Shown here: positions 34,301-44,770 of the stretch, in pieces
How the letters are laid out: each line of letters opens with the position of its first letter
How positions within the stretch are numbered: the first letter of the stretch is position 1
Origin: Diploptera punctata
Lineage: Eukaryota; Arthropoda; Insecta; Blattodea; Blaberidae
Direction of reading: 5' to 3'
Assembly (NCBI GenBank): GCA_030220185.1
Contig: JASPKZ010005707.1
Location: 310,001 to 374,000 of the forward strand
Length of the DNA: 64,000 nucleotides
Made by a program: the position numbers and the translations under genes
The notes under the pieces: model-generated
Database searches by the model: none
What the model was told of the DNA's origin: nothing
The model's input: the letters and a program-made list of their open reading frames with translations, nothing else

Positions 34301-37300
34301 CTCGCTGCGTGGCAAGGCAGCACGCTAACTCGAGACCACAGCGGTGGACGTCTACTACATATTAATTAAAAAAAAAACTTCTGAATTAGTGGGGAAAATG
34401 AAAAAAAAAAATCTGGTTTTAATTTAATTTAAAAAAAGAATACATTTAACAGAGTAAAAATAAATGTAAATAATTTCTGAGCAAATAGTAGATTGAGATG
34501 CAGAGGAAACTATATCAAATATTTTTTTTTGGTGTATTATTAATTATTGTTAGATTTCTTATATACAACTGTATTTTTATAAATAAGGAAATAAAGATGT
34601 GTTATTTTTTTTAATTATCGATCTTTCTCACAAATTCGATCTACAGCAAATTCAAAATACCAAATAAATATTTTCTGTGAATTTTTTAAATTGTATACGA
34701 GGACAAAATTAAATATGAAGATAGCTCGGAAGAGTTTTCAAGTAAAACACTGAAATATAATTGCAGCAGCTGATTCTTTGTAACACAGGAATGGAATGCA
34801 GCACACTCATTTACATCATGTAACAGAAAATATTTTATCCTGTGCAGACGTGCAATTATGAACATCTGAAATTACATTGGAGAAGCCAATTGGCTGAGAA
34901 GAGGCGTGGTACACTCGTTAAGAAAGATTGCAAGAAAACACTCACGTAATAATCGACTGCGCCACCTCCTGGAGCGTAGCCGTACCCTGCAGCAGGACCA
35001 CGAGCGTAGTTAAGTCCTGCAGCGTGCTGCGAATTTTCATATCCAGCCAATACACTAGCCACAAGTGCGCTGAGCAGAACAGCCTGTACAATAAATAAAT
35101 ATAAAATTATTCAATAATTATTTAGCCTGTAATATTTCATTATAGGATTATATTCCGTGTATATCTATATTATTAAAAAGTAATACCGCGAGTGATTTCC
35201 AATTTATCTAGATGATTTGGAAATCAAGATTGGCAGTTGTTAGGACTATTTAACGAATAAAATTGTTTAGTAAAAAATCACTATTTAAATATCGTTACCG
35301 GTATTTTAAAATATGTATATATTTAATGTAAACGGCGATGTTTGAAAACAAATCTGAAATGTGTAGTTATGTTTATTCACTGCAACTTGATCATATTATT
35401 TATTGACAAATACAAATCCAATCAGCGAGAATCCACTAAGATGGCAAATATTGTAAAAATGCAGCCTAGCGGAGAAAAAACAGAACACATCAAACTGTAT
35501 ATTACGGTATTACCAACATTATAGTTTATTAATAAATGTTTTAGGAAACAACTGAGTAAAATCATTATTTAAAAACACAATTATTGAGTACACAATTATC
35601 AAATGTGTAGTTCGAAGGAATCTGTTCATCATTTGCTATAAGTAACTCACTGGCACCATCGAACCTATAGGTTCATAGCCGCGCGGACATAAGCTATCCA
35701 TACATATCCTATCCTGAGCCAATGTTTTCCAATCATATCCTGTATAATCTATTTCCCTCAAATCAAAGTTAACGTTATTCTCCCACCTCATTCTTGGTCT
35801 ACCAACTGGGCGTTTTCCCTCTGGTTTACCTGCAAGAAGCTTCCATGCACGTTTTTCATTTCCCATTCGTGCCTTGCTATTTTCAACGTATTTGTTGGAG
35901 ATATTGCTTTGGTCTTTTCAGAATATTAAAAAGGAGGCGCTTTCTTTATTTTGGTAAAGAGAAGTCGATAAAGATCGACGTGAAACACGACTGTCATTGG
36001 TTGTAAAACAAAATTAATTGAAACGTGATTGGTCATTTACTCCCAATTTGGTGAATGAGTTAAATAGTCACTAAAATATTATATCATACTTACTTACTCA
36101 CTGGCACTATCGAACCCGTAGGTTCATGGCCGCGCGGACATAAGCTAAAATTATATCATAACTAGATGAATGGTTTCATTGCTGCCAATAGTTCACAAAA
36201 TATTTTTTTAGCAAATAAGGTTTTAAAATTAAATATATAATTATGGAATATTCACCTGAAAGGTCCGTCTCCTCAACTTAATTAATCATTTAACTGTAGC
36301 GCTTTCGGGACTTGTCCCATCATCGGCAGGATTCAAAACTGGTGTTTCACTGAAGATCTGGTAGAGGGGGTTGCATGTATTGGGTTCGTTTTCGTTTATC
36401 AGGTTGTCGTTGTTGTGAGCTGCTTTCATGATTTCCATCTCTTCGAGTACGTTTATCTTCGCTGGATTATTTTCTCTGTGCATTACTGTTAGGGTGTTTC
36501 AATATTTAACATGCGAATGTCCTTCATGGATAACGTGTTTTGCATAACTTGATTTCCGTTCTGCGTGAATGAAGTCTCGAAAATGGTGTTTGAATCTGAT
36601 GTTAAAACTCCTGTTTGTCCTTCCTATATAAAATTTGTTGCAGTCCTTACATGTCAGTTTATAAACTCCTTTGCTGTTGAAAATGTTATTTTTCTTCAAT
36701 GGTATTGTTTATTATGTTGTTAAATTTGTTATAGTTTCTGTATGCTATTTTTACGTTTTTATCGGCTTTCTTTAGTGCATTGGCTAATTTTGTTGTTTCT
36801 TTTCCTGTGTATGTAAGTGTTATCCATGTTTTCTTGTTGTTGTCAGATTCTATTTCTAGTTTAGTTATGTTGGTTATGTTGTTCTTCCTTTTTTTTACGA
36901 GCTTATCTATGAATTCTTCATTATAACCATTGGTTTTTGCAAATGAACAAGGAATAACAATCAAAACTTATGGCAATAAATTTAACTATTTTGGTCACTA
37001 TAGTTCCATTAGACGTCATTTACGATATTTATTGTTATATTTCTCTTATTTTCAAAAAAAAAAGTAACTTACATAAAATACACACTATAAGAGTTTTTAT
37101 TTAATAAGGTGAGTTATTTATTTTTGCGCGAGAGTGCGTTTTGTCGTACTTACCAGCAATGGCGACCATTACACTGGTCAACATGGTTTTTGTCTCATGA
37201 GTACCAATAGTTGTAGGCCTACTTAATACAGTTTTTTATCGTGTTTTCAAATATGTATTCGGAATTTCTCCATCACCCACAATTTTTTTATTTCAATTTC

Positions 37301-39480
37301 AATTACTGGATATAAATAATTATTTTTTAATAAACGTTTTTTCGTCCATTTGTTCATTGTAAAATAAAACCAAATGAGCTAACTCAGGAGATTTCAGCTA
37401 TGGAAAAGAGATATCAAGGCAAATGGAATCCTAATACGCTGGCCGATTATTGTTGGACCATCAAGAGGGATGCTCCATAGCAGAAAATCGTCATTTGTTA
37501 CTTTCTGGATGAGTCCGAATGTTCGGATATTGTGTAATTACGAATGTAGAAAACATTCTTCTTGTAAGCCCATGTTCCCTTAACAGAGATTTAGGCGCTC
37601 TCTCCCTAAATGGAAGAATTTGTACCATACTAATTTAGTTACACTTGTTTTGGTAAAGATGTCATTTGAGTGGTCCATGGTCAGCGTTCCGCCTCATACT
37701 GACATCTAGGAAACCAAGGTAGTACTAGGACGGGAAAAGTCGGTAAATTTTGCTTTGAGGCCTTTTCATTCAGGCTTAAGGATCTTTTACGAGCCTGAAA
37801 ATCTTCAGACTCGGGACTCACGGCTTAAAGTCCCTCCCGGAGGACTTGCTCCTTAGATTTTTCCATCCTAAAAAATCCATTGACCCTGGCCGGGTTTGAA
37901 ACCGCGACCCTGGGGACCAGAGGCAAGGAGCATAACCACTAGTCCACCGCGGCATAAAATATTAAAGTGTTTGAAATTATAAATTCCTGTCTCTCGGAAA
38001 CCTTGCGTGATGCAGAAAAAACCGATATCATATTTGAATTGAGGAGAGAAAATACTATCAGAATCACGTATTTTTCTTCCTGAGACAAAAAAAAAAGTTT
38101 ATTTTTTTGTTGCTCGGTGTTATTTATGACGCTTTAACATCTAAAATCACATCGTGACTACAGTCTTCAGATGTATCCAGAAGCTTTTATTCAGTTTTTC
38201 ACATCTTTTCCGAGGACATTAACTGATTTTATTCTAATTGTGCTATGAAACGTGGTTATAATTAAATAGATCCTATAATAAAATCTAACTCAGCATTTGC
38301 CTTGATTAAAGCCTACCGACAAAAAAAAAGACTGTTCGTCATCGGGGTTTGAAAGCAGGACTTCTCGAACACTACCACATTAATCAGCTCGTTCGGTTAC
38401 TGATCTTCGATTTATAAGATATAATTAGAGACCGGATGTTAGGGAAAATGCCTACAGTTACTTATTATAGATATTGTAAAAGTGACTTCATATAAGTTCA
38501 TACCAACGAACCTACAGTTGTTTTCTATGAAGTTCATTTTGCCTATAAATGCCTATTTCAGATTACAATGCCTATAAATGCCTATTTGCCATTTTTCTCG
38601 AAATTAACTTAGTATTTCTATGAAATTGATTGAAATGGACAAACGTCATGGCACATATAATTGCATAGAAAGCTTTAATTGACTGCCAATATTATTTTTG
38701 ATGTTGATAACACTGAATTCAGTCTGCAGTCCTCGTTCACAGACAGGTGCTTCAAAGACAAAGTTGTGCAGCAAGTGTATGCGGCTTTCTTATTTTTTTT
38801 TTTTACCTTTACAACAGTTGTTCCACGATGCCTAAAGAACGGACAACAGTAAGACAGTAAAAGACAAACTGACCAATTTCGTGTAAGAATTTGGTGTAGA
38901 AATATTCTCAAGTGACATTGTTCTGCAAAGTGTGTAAATTTTCAGTGAATTGCGCAAAGAAGTGCCACGTTTCCAGCACGTACACACTGCAAAACGTAAG
39001 TAAGCTCTTTGTAAAAAGGCAAAACAAGTTCCAAAATCATCTCTGAAACCTTCGTATACTATTGATAGCATATGTTTATATTCTTTACGTAAGGCTATAT
39101 AATGTTGAAATACATTTTTTGTAAGAGCCTACTTTGATTTTTTAGTGCCTATATTAATGATTTTTAATGCCTTTTTGCCTGCCTATTTTGAACTTTTTAA
39201 GTGCCTAACATCCGGGCTGTGGATATATTAGATGTTGCTCTTTTGAAACTGTTAAAACTCTGTTATTCAGAAATTAATTAACGTAAAACTTTTGTTGGTA
39301 AGTTCTTAAACAAAACAAATATCTTATTGGCATTGAGGAATTTTTAAATAAAATATAATTTCACAATTCCACATAATTCACTCTAAAATGAAACAATTGA
39401 GAATGCTTGTAAGATCTGAAGAACAAGTAAACTAATTTGTTAATTTAATACTTATGGTTCCTTGCCTTGAAGAACGCCAT
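30726..39480 (-). CDS. RR-2 cuticular protein gene C (three exons), Gly/Tyr-rich
   Basis: A third cuticle gene. Exons in transcript order are 39466-39480 (MAFFK), 34946-35083 and 30726-31346, all phase 0, about 257 residues. The joined signal peptide [19 protein letters not shown] is textbook. Exon 2 is short and Gly/Ala/Tyr-rich, and ends VDYY. Exon 3 opens [18 protein letters not shown] and contains [18 protein letters not shown] and [10 protein letters not shown]. It then has a long tail of Gly, Ala and Tyr with GYGG and AAGYGN repeats, ending GYGKW. This composition differs from the His/Pro-rich tails of A, B and D and suggests different cuticle mechanics, which is inference. The first donor is GC (AAG|GCAAGG), so intron 1 would be a GC-AG intron of 4.4 kb. 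It is packed with LINE-A, a Penelope-like fragment, element F and a TIR element. The second donor is GTGAGT. Confidence 0.85.
31347..32429 (-). other. Gene C intron 2, unannotated AT-rich part
   Basis: Intronic AT-rich sequence with no coding signal. A 16-base match to the RR-2 exon (GAACAGTACGGGTGGT) occurs at about 32084-32099. Confidence 0.4.
32430..32850 (+). pseudogene. LINE-G ORF2 C-terminus and tail
   Basis: Reads [60 protein letters not shown] and a stop. I recognise the [10 protein letters not shown] and NHIYK motifs as the end of LINE reverse-transcriptase polyproteins. The tail matches 8140-8340. Confidence 0.6.
33150..33725 (+). pseudogene. LINE-B C-terminal region, intact frame of 138 codons
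   Basis: Reads [58 protein letters not shown] and [18 protein letters not shown], then after a stop [12 protein letters not shown]. The tail is GATGATGATGATG. It is the best-preserved LINE-B C-terminus in the window. Confidence 0.75.
33735..33895 (-). repeat. SINE-A fragment
   Basis: GTAGTCAGCATGTCTGATGG, and GATCACCGGTTCTATACATT before GGCCGAAATTCC, match the inverted SINE-A body at 42630-42760. Confidence 0.6.
34020..34350 (-). repeat. SINE-C, near full-length
   Basis: Runs from TAATTCTGCTCGAGGGCAGG through the ATGATGATG microsatellite to the inverted tRNA head ATTGAACCCAGGCTCGCTGC and ACCACAGCGGTGGAC. Confidence 0.8.
34946..35083 (-). CDS. Gene C exon 2: signal core and Gly-rich linker
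   Basis: Reads [20 protein letters not shown] and then a Gly/Ala/Tyr-rich stretch to GAVDYY before GTGAGT. It is preceded by TGTACAG. The length is 138 nt and contains no His-Ala-Pro repeats. Confidence 0.8.
35175..36070 (+). repeat. Repeat family E, interrupted by LINE-A
   Basis: TTTGGAAATCAAGATTGGCA, GTAAACGGCGATGTTTGAAA and ACACGACTGTCATTGGTTGT recur at 45130-45765. No product is recognised. It lies in gene C intron 1. Confidence 0.55.
35640..35872 (-). repeat. LINE-A 3' fragment inserted in family E
   Basis: The - strand reads [36 protein letters not shown] and the usual 3' end. Flanking TTGCTAT (before) and TTGCTAT (after) is a plausible target duplication. Confidence 0.7.
36090..36148 (-). 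repeat. LINE-A 3' terminus, very short
   Basis: Only the last 55 bases, with the ACTTACTTACTC tail and ATGGCCGCGCGGACATAAGC. Confidence 0.6.
36286..36965 (-). pseudogene. Penelope-like element C-terminus with GIY-YIG-type domain
   Basis: The - strand reads [39 protein letters not shown], then after a frameshift [20 protein letters not shown] with [14 protein letters not shown] and [18 protein letters not shown] and FYIGRT are the two GIY-YIG strands, and the Cys pair in LTCKDC is typical of Penelope-like endonucleases. The last codons ([15 protein letters not shown]) overlap a hammerhead-like hairpin. The RT domain is absent. Confidence 0.8.
37175..38128 (+). mobile_element. Element F, full copy split by SINE-D
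   Basis: From ACTGGTCAACATGGTTTTTG to GTTGCTCGGTGTTATT. The body includes GAAAAGAGATATCAAGGCAA and GGCCGATTATTGTTGGACC. Joining across the SINE restores the arrangement of the other copies. Confidence 0.6.
37558..37955 (-). repeat. SINE-D inserted in element F
   Basis: The head on the - strand is GCCGCGGTGGACTAGTGGTT with B box GGTTTCAAACCCGG. The target duplication is AAAACATT (37550) and AAAATATT (37956). The body matches 47735-48130. Confidence 0.75.
38432..39217. mobile_element. DNA element with CCGGATGTTAGG ends
   Basis: CCGGATGTTAGG at the left returns inverted as CCTAACATCCGG at the right. The inside is rich in scattered AATGCCTA words near both ends. There is no intact frame, and the target duplication is not clear. 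Confidence 0.6.
39466..39480 (-). CDS. Gene C exon 1, MAFFK micro-exon with GC donor
   Basis: ATGGCGTTCTTCAAG on the - strand lies about 30 bases after a TCATCA/TCACTA initiator region, with TATATAAAG upstream. The next bases are GCAAGG, which fits the GC-AG donor class (AG|GCAAGT). No GT donor in the right phase is adjacent. MAFFK closely matches MAFIK of gene D. Confidence 0.72.
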
Positions 39481-39504
39481 TGTTGAGTTGAAAGCTGCGA
39501 TGGT

Positions 39505-39541
39505 AGTGATGATTGGTCCAACCTTCCTCTGCTTTATATAT
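39505..39541 (-). promoter_or_regulatory. Core promoter of gene C
   Basis: TATATAAAG on the - strand (39533-39541) is followed about 30 bases later by TCATCACT initiator-like sequence (39504-39512), then a leader of about 30 bases to the ATG at 39480. Confidence 0.6.
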
Positions 39542-40227
39542 GCAGCGAATCTCTCTGTTTTATCGGAAAAGAAAATAGCACCACGCCTTCCTTTCTTGGT
39601 TTCACGATCGGAATTAATTTTACACCCCGATTCCTTCATAACTCGTAATAATAGAGAATCGGTACCCAATCTATGTTTACACAAGTCCAGATGTTCATTG
39701 TTTTCAGTGATGTAATGCGCCTGCGTGATGGGGAAATGAAAGGGATGCGAGGACATTATTCTTAATTACTCTTGTCATAAATTATGTGCAATTTTCATAT
39801 TTCAAAAGTCTGGAAAAGCCGTTACATAGAATGAAGTACGGTAGGCTTATGTATTTATCAATAATTACTGTTCTATTTCTTAAAATTCAAAGTATGTAGG
39901 CCTACTGTATTTTATAATCGAAGATTATTCGGAAAGAGTCGGGCAAGCTACATTTTTATGTCGAAATGGTTTTGTGTCATTAATTACTTCATTGAAGGCC
40001 AATCATTTAGAAGTGTGAAACAGTAGAAGATATAGTTTAGTCATGGAATTCATATAAGGGCGTTTGGATGTATTGCTAAAAGTATGTTTTGTATGTTTCA
40101 AGTAAAAATCGATTTGCCTGTTTTTTCCCCCTATATTCTTCAATTGAATAAAAAACTCATAGTGAGTATGCTATTCCAAAAGGATTCTTTGTTACCATTT
40201 TTTATTCTTAAATAATAATAATTACTA

Positions 40228-40229
40228 CT

Positions 40230-40268
<39 letters not shown>

Positions 40269-40606
40269 CCATCCATAGTAATTCTGCCCGAAGGCAGGTC
40301 CTTCACTGCAATCATAGCATTTTCATGCTATGCTTGCAGTTTTAGTGGGGAATTGTAAGTGTGGTAGCTTCCCGTTGCTTTCCACACCGGTAAATGATGA
40401 TGATGATGATAATGATAAGGATGATGATGATGGCCATATGATTTCGGGGACCGTTTGGGCATTAAAGTTTTTCTGACATTTGTCTTACAGGTCAGGAAAA
40501 AATCCCCGATGAAAACATTACCTAGAAAAACTGCCCCGACCGGGGATCGAACCCGGGCCCGCTGCGTGACAAGGCAGCACGCTACCTCAAGACCACGGCG
40601 GAGGAC

Positions 40607-40647
<41 letters not shown>

Positions 40648-40672
40648 TATTATTATTATTATTATTATTTAT
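40228..40672 (-). repeat. SINE-C flanked by AAT/ATT microsatellites
   Basis: SINE-C (40262-40606, - strand) has the intact B-box region GGGATCGAACCCGGGCCCGC. It lies between (AAT)n runs at 40228-40267 and 40606-40645, the latter turning into (ATT)n. Confidence 0.8.
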
Positions 40673-40739
40673 ATTCGTATACAATACACTTCACGGTATG
40701 AATTTGAGCAAAAAAGAACAAAAATTCAAATTTTGCTCA

Positions 40740-41090
40740 TTTCTAAGGTACCTTCTCCCCTTAAGAGAGGAGAAACAATTAGGGGTATTTCAGAATAAAA
40801 TTCTTAGGAAAATGTTTGGGCTTAAGAGAGATGATCAGACAGACGAATGGAGAAGACTACTTAACAGATAGCTGTATGATCTCTGTGGTAAACCAGATAT
40901 AGGCCTATTGAGAACAGTTAAGTCTCATAGACTGCGTTGGATAGGACATGTGATACAAATGGGGAATGAAAATAAGGCAAGAGAACTCCTTTTAGGAAAA
41001 CCAGAAGGAAAAAGCCCAGTAAGTAGGCAAAGACGAGGTGGGAGAATAACATTAAATATGCTTTGAACGAAAAATTAGCTCAGGTTAGAC
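40740..41090 (+). pseudogene. LINE-A fragment, left part
   Basis: Reads the LINE-A sequence from GAGAGGAGAAACAATTAGGG to GAATAACATTAAATATGC. The 3' end resumes at 41561. Confidence 0.7.
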
Positions 41091-41094
41091 ATCC

Positions 41095-41560
41095 ACGTGC
41101 TGTTGATAACAAGTACCTCCCAAATGTATTCTAAATTTTAAAATTATGGGCAAATTCTCAAAATTAATCTCCCTAAGATTGAAATTACAAGCTTTTCGAA
41201 AAACAACTAAATTTCCTTCAACCAGCTACTCTGTTAATGGTTTCCATAGCGTAAATTCAACCTTTTATCATCGAGCCGGGAAAGCGGATGAGATTGGAAC
41301 TTCATTTCTGGGGCTGGAAATACTGCCTTCACCAACTTCTTATGGATGCGCGGATTTCAAAGCGTCAACATCACACCTATTCACAACTACCAACACACCA
41401 CTGTCATGGTTCTACGTCAATTCAATTCTCTTTCGGTCCAACTTTCAAAATTAGCGGGACAAAAACGCATGCCTTGGAACCCGTGGATGGCTGTGACCAC
41501 CCAAAAGGGAATCTGTAGCCGCTGCAACTTCATGTTGAAGTCGTATTCAGAACTCCCACG
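41095..41560. other. Unidentified 465-base insert between two LINE-A parts
   Basis: Less AT-rich than its neighbours, with overlapping open frames of 102, 76 and 72 codons. None shows a domain I recognise. It occurs once in the window. Confidence 0.4.
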
Positions 41561-41640
41561 ATAGATTAGTAGACATGTTTATGTCTGCGCGGCCATGAAC
41601 CTGCGTGTATGATAGTGCCGTGTGTTAGGAAGTTATAAGA
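41561..41640 (+). repeat. LINE-A 3' terminus, right part
   Basis: GTCTGCGCGGCCATGAACCT and GATAGTGCCGTGTGTTAG are the LINE-A end that should directly follow 41085. Confidence 0.65.
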
Positions 41641-41747
41641 AGGGTCGGCTTTTATCGTTGGAATTTATGGTTACAAAGGTGAAGGGGTGAGTCCAACTTA
41701 TTTTCTGGAACTCAGGTTCTTAAGTTTTGGCTAAAACTATATTCGAG

Positions 41748-41930
41748 ATTATAATGTTGAGTGATTCCGGGCTATGTGGCCGTGGTCCATAGTTGGTGTT
41801 GATACCAGACGTTTCGCCCTCAACTGCGGAGGGCATCTTCAGTGGCGAGTGCTTCTAGGCGTGTTTCCTGGTCGGAAGATCTACTTATGGACCACGGCCA
41901 CATAACCCGGAATCACTCAACATTATGATT
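41748..41930. repeat. Palindromic repeat with hammerhead-like core
   Basis: Arms of about 44 bases (GAGTGATTCCGGGCTATG and inverse) enclose, on the - strand, CTGAAGA, a GCCCTC/GAGGGC stem and GAAA (41842-41812). The same family forms the 312-bp palindrome at 56941. Confidence 0.65.
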
Positions 41931-42544
41931 ACCGGCCGTGAAAGCCTGCATTCAACTATATTCGAGATTATTTTTATCCCTATTTCGTAATTCATAAATT
42001 TAACATAATTTAATTTATGAAAGATAAATCAGTACATTAGAAAATACGTTTGGCCAAAATGTTCCAATATTTCGGAATAAAATAAAATTATACGATTTTT
42101 CAACACTGTTTCTTGTGTAGATATTCGGCATCTATATTTATGTCTACAAATCTGACTGTGAGGTCACGGATGTAAATAGATATTTAAAAACTGCCATTAA
42201 ATATATTTTGTTTTAATGAGAAAATTATGATAATGTAGGCCCTACTAATTATCTATAGAGGAGAAAGTTATTAATTAAGTAATAATTTTAGGAAATATCT
42301 ATAATAATTCGTCTTGTGATGTAATTTTCTCTGAAGACCAATTCAAATAAAGTTAATTAAAACATCAGGAAATGTAAATTACAATTAATTACTCAAAAAA
42401 GAGAACGAAAACATTTTCATATTACACATTTTTGTGTACATCCTTTCCAGATTGTGTAATTTGGAGATACGAGCATTTTACAAATAAACTTTTTGTTATT
42501 TTTAAGAAGTTAATTTTGTCGCATCTTTAAAAATAAACTGCACA

Positions 42545-42860
42545 GCGCGACAGGCCCGGTGGACCCACATCCACATGTGTTAATCACAGAGGTAGACGAT
42601 CATCTTAGCCAGTGTGGGGAGACATTTAGTCAGCATGTCGAGTCCCCCAGCCGCTATAACTGGTTTTCTGAACCTGGAGCCGCTATTTATTGTAGCTACC
42701 CAAATGCATCACGATGCTGGGTGGTCGCCGGTCCCATACTGGCCGAAATTCCATGAGAAAAATTCTTCTCCCGATGGATACCCGAACAAGCACATAGTCC
42801 CGTAGTTCTATGCGCCAAGGCATGCGTGCCTTAAATCACCTCCGAAAAGCAAGTATCCTA
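42545..42860 (-). repeat. SINE-A, inverted copy
   Basis: The body reads inverted from CCACATCCACATGTGTTAAT through CAGCATGTCGAGTCCCCCAG to the worn head at TAGTTCTATGCGCCAAGGC. Confidence 0.7.
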
Positions 42861-42934
42861 AAATGTAATATTTTACTTAAATTGTTTTCACATATTAATG
42901 ATGATTTTTATTATTTAAGAAATGTTCTTCAATC

Positions 42935-43287
42935 TCGCGCCGTAGCGCGAGAGGTTTAAGGTTAAAAGGCATAGCCTTGGCGCAAAGCTACGGGACTTGC
43001 GCTGGTTCGAGTCTCCATGGAGGAAGAAATTTTCTCATGGTATTTCGGCCAGTATGGGACCGGTGCCCATCCAGCATCGTGAGGCAATTGGGTAGCTACA
43101 ATAAGTAGCGGCTCCAGGTTGAGAAACCAGCTATAACTGCTGGGGGACTCGACATGCTAACCACATGTCACCCCTACACTGGCTGTTGATCATCTACCTC
43201 TGTTATTGACACATGTGGATATGAAGGGCCAGCAGCCGGCTGGTAAAAGGGCAACCGCTGAAAAGTGGAAAGACCCTCAATCGGAAA
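42935..43287 (+). repeat. SINE-A, full-length with 9-bp TSD
   Basis: The head is CGCGCCGTAGCGCGAGAGG and the end GAAAGACCCTCAATCGGAAA. TCTTCAATC flanks both sides (42926-42934 and 43288-43296). Confidence 0.8.
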
Positions 43288-43296
43288 TCTTCAATC

Positions 43297-44310
43297 CTGC
43301 AACTCAAAGCGATTTGGCTCATCAAAATATTTCTGAATTCTGCATCTTCTCCTGAAATTCCTCTGCCATTCATACTTTTCTACACCATCTATCTATTGTT
43401 TCTATGTTTTTGCTTTTCTTATTTTACCTTCTTCTGTCCATTCATATATTAACTTCATAAATCATTCTTTTCTATCCCAAATTTTTTTTTCTCTAAATCC
43501 ATAAAACTTGGAAAATCTAAATTAGTTATATCATTAATATCACAGTATTTTCTGTTTGAATTAATTTAATTAAAATGTATTGATATCACATATTATTTAT
43601 ATACTTACATATTTTATTTTTAATTTTCTTAAAAGTCTTTTTTAGTTCGGTTTTCTAATATAGCGTGTTGTTTTAGTTTTGTTAACCTATTATTTACTTT
43701 TTATTTTTTTAGTTTGGTTTTCTAATAAAGCATATTGTTTTATTTTTTTAAAACTATTATTTATTTTAAATTTTTAATTAATTTAAAATTAAATTCATTG
43801 TTAATTGTATCACATGATAGTGATTGCATCACAACTAACAACGTCATTAATATACTGACAACCTTGCGCTTCCTGGCGAATGGATGCTGAATTAATTACT
43901 TTCTGTTGTTTATTACGTTGGAGTATATAATTTTGCAATATACGGAAAAAATAATCACTTTAAATTTCATGTTGCTGGGAATAATATGGTAGCAATAGTA
44001 TCTCAGTGCAGATTGGAGCATTTCAAACAGTAGCCTGTAGGCAAACCATTGAAAAGAACAATTCATGGAACATATTTAGATATAATCTGGAATACAATAT
44101 GAACATGTGACTGACCATCCGGAAAGCAATTGCATATCTTGTGGGCTGTTCAGGTATAATATGATAAAATTCCGATGAAAGTCAAGTTATTGGAACGAAT
44201 GTTGAGTTTTAAATGTCAGAGAAAAAAATATACGATGTAACATAATTGTTAAATTTTGATTTAGTATAAATATATTTAACAATTCTCAAAGAAGTTAAGC
44301 AAAATAAATT
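43297..44310. other. AT-rich intergenic stretch
   Basis: Contains two similar pieces around 43640-43690 and 43710-43750 (GGTTTTCTAATA, then AGCGTGTTGTTTT or AGCATATTGTTTT). This is a short local duplication. Nothing else is recognised. Confidence 0.35.
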
Positions 44311-44540
44311 TAATGATGTTTTTTTATTATTAATTTAACATTTCTCAATGAAAGATAAATTAAATTTGAAGAGAAAAATTTTCGCCTAGACCGGGACTCG
44401 AACCCGGGACCCTTGGCTTTCCGGGCCAAGTGCTCTACCAACTGAGCTACCGAGGCGAGTTACGTTATTTTTCTCTTCAAATTTAATTTATCTCTCATTG
44501 AGAAATGTTAAATTAATAATAAAAAAAACATCATTAGAGG
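44311..44540. repeat. 64-bp-arm inverted repeat enclosing a tRNA-like sequence
   Basis: GATGTTTTTTTATTATTAAT starts the left arm (about 44317-44380), and the inverse ends the right arm (about 44467-44533). The 74-nt tRNA-like sequence on the - strand sits in the loop. Confidence 0.7.
44383..44456 (-). tRNA. tRNA-like sequence, apparent anticodon GGA
   Basis: A cloverleaf can be drawn: acceptor GCCTCGG/TCTAGGC, D arm GCTC-GAGC, T arm CCGGG-TTCGAGT-CCCGG, variable loop of five. The anticodon loop CCGGAAA has C at position 33 where U is required. The anticodon would be Ser, but the body is class I without a long variable arm. Probably element-borne, not a working tRNA. Confidence 0.4.
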
Positions 44541-44696
44541 CCTTACTGGCTTTTAAAGTAATGTTAAATTTCCAATAAATGTCTTCTTAACTAAGAAGCC
44601 GCCATTTGCAAAGATAGAAACAATGGTTTCAGAAGCATTTGGCGATAGGGAATTACAACGTATATGAGAGAAAAATTTGCGTCTAGATCGTAACTC

Positions 44697-44770
44697 GCCT
44701 CGGTAGCTCAGTTGGTAGAGCACTTGGCCCGGAAAGCCAAGGGTCCCGGGTTCGAGTCCCGGTCTAGGCG
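44697..44770 (+). tRNA. tRNA-like sequence, second copy, identical body
   Basis: Same 74 bases as 44383-44456 on the opposite strand, with its own leader (GCCATTTGCAAAGATAG to GTCTAGATCG) like the one at 50005-50065. Boxes A and B are intact, so Pol III transcription is possible. Confidence 0.4.
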
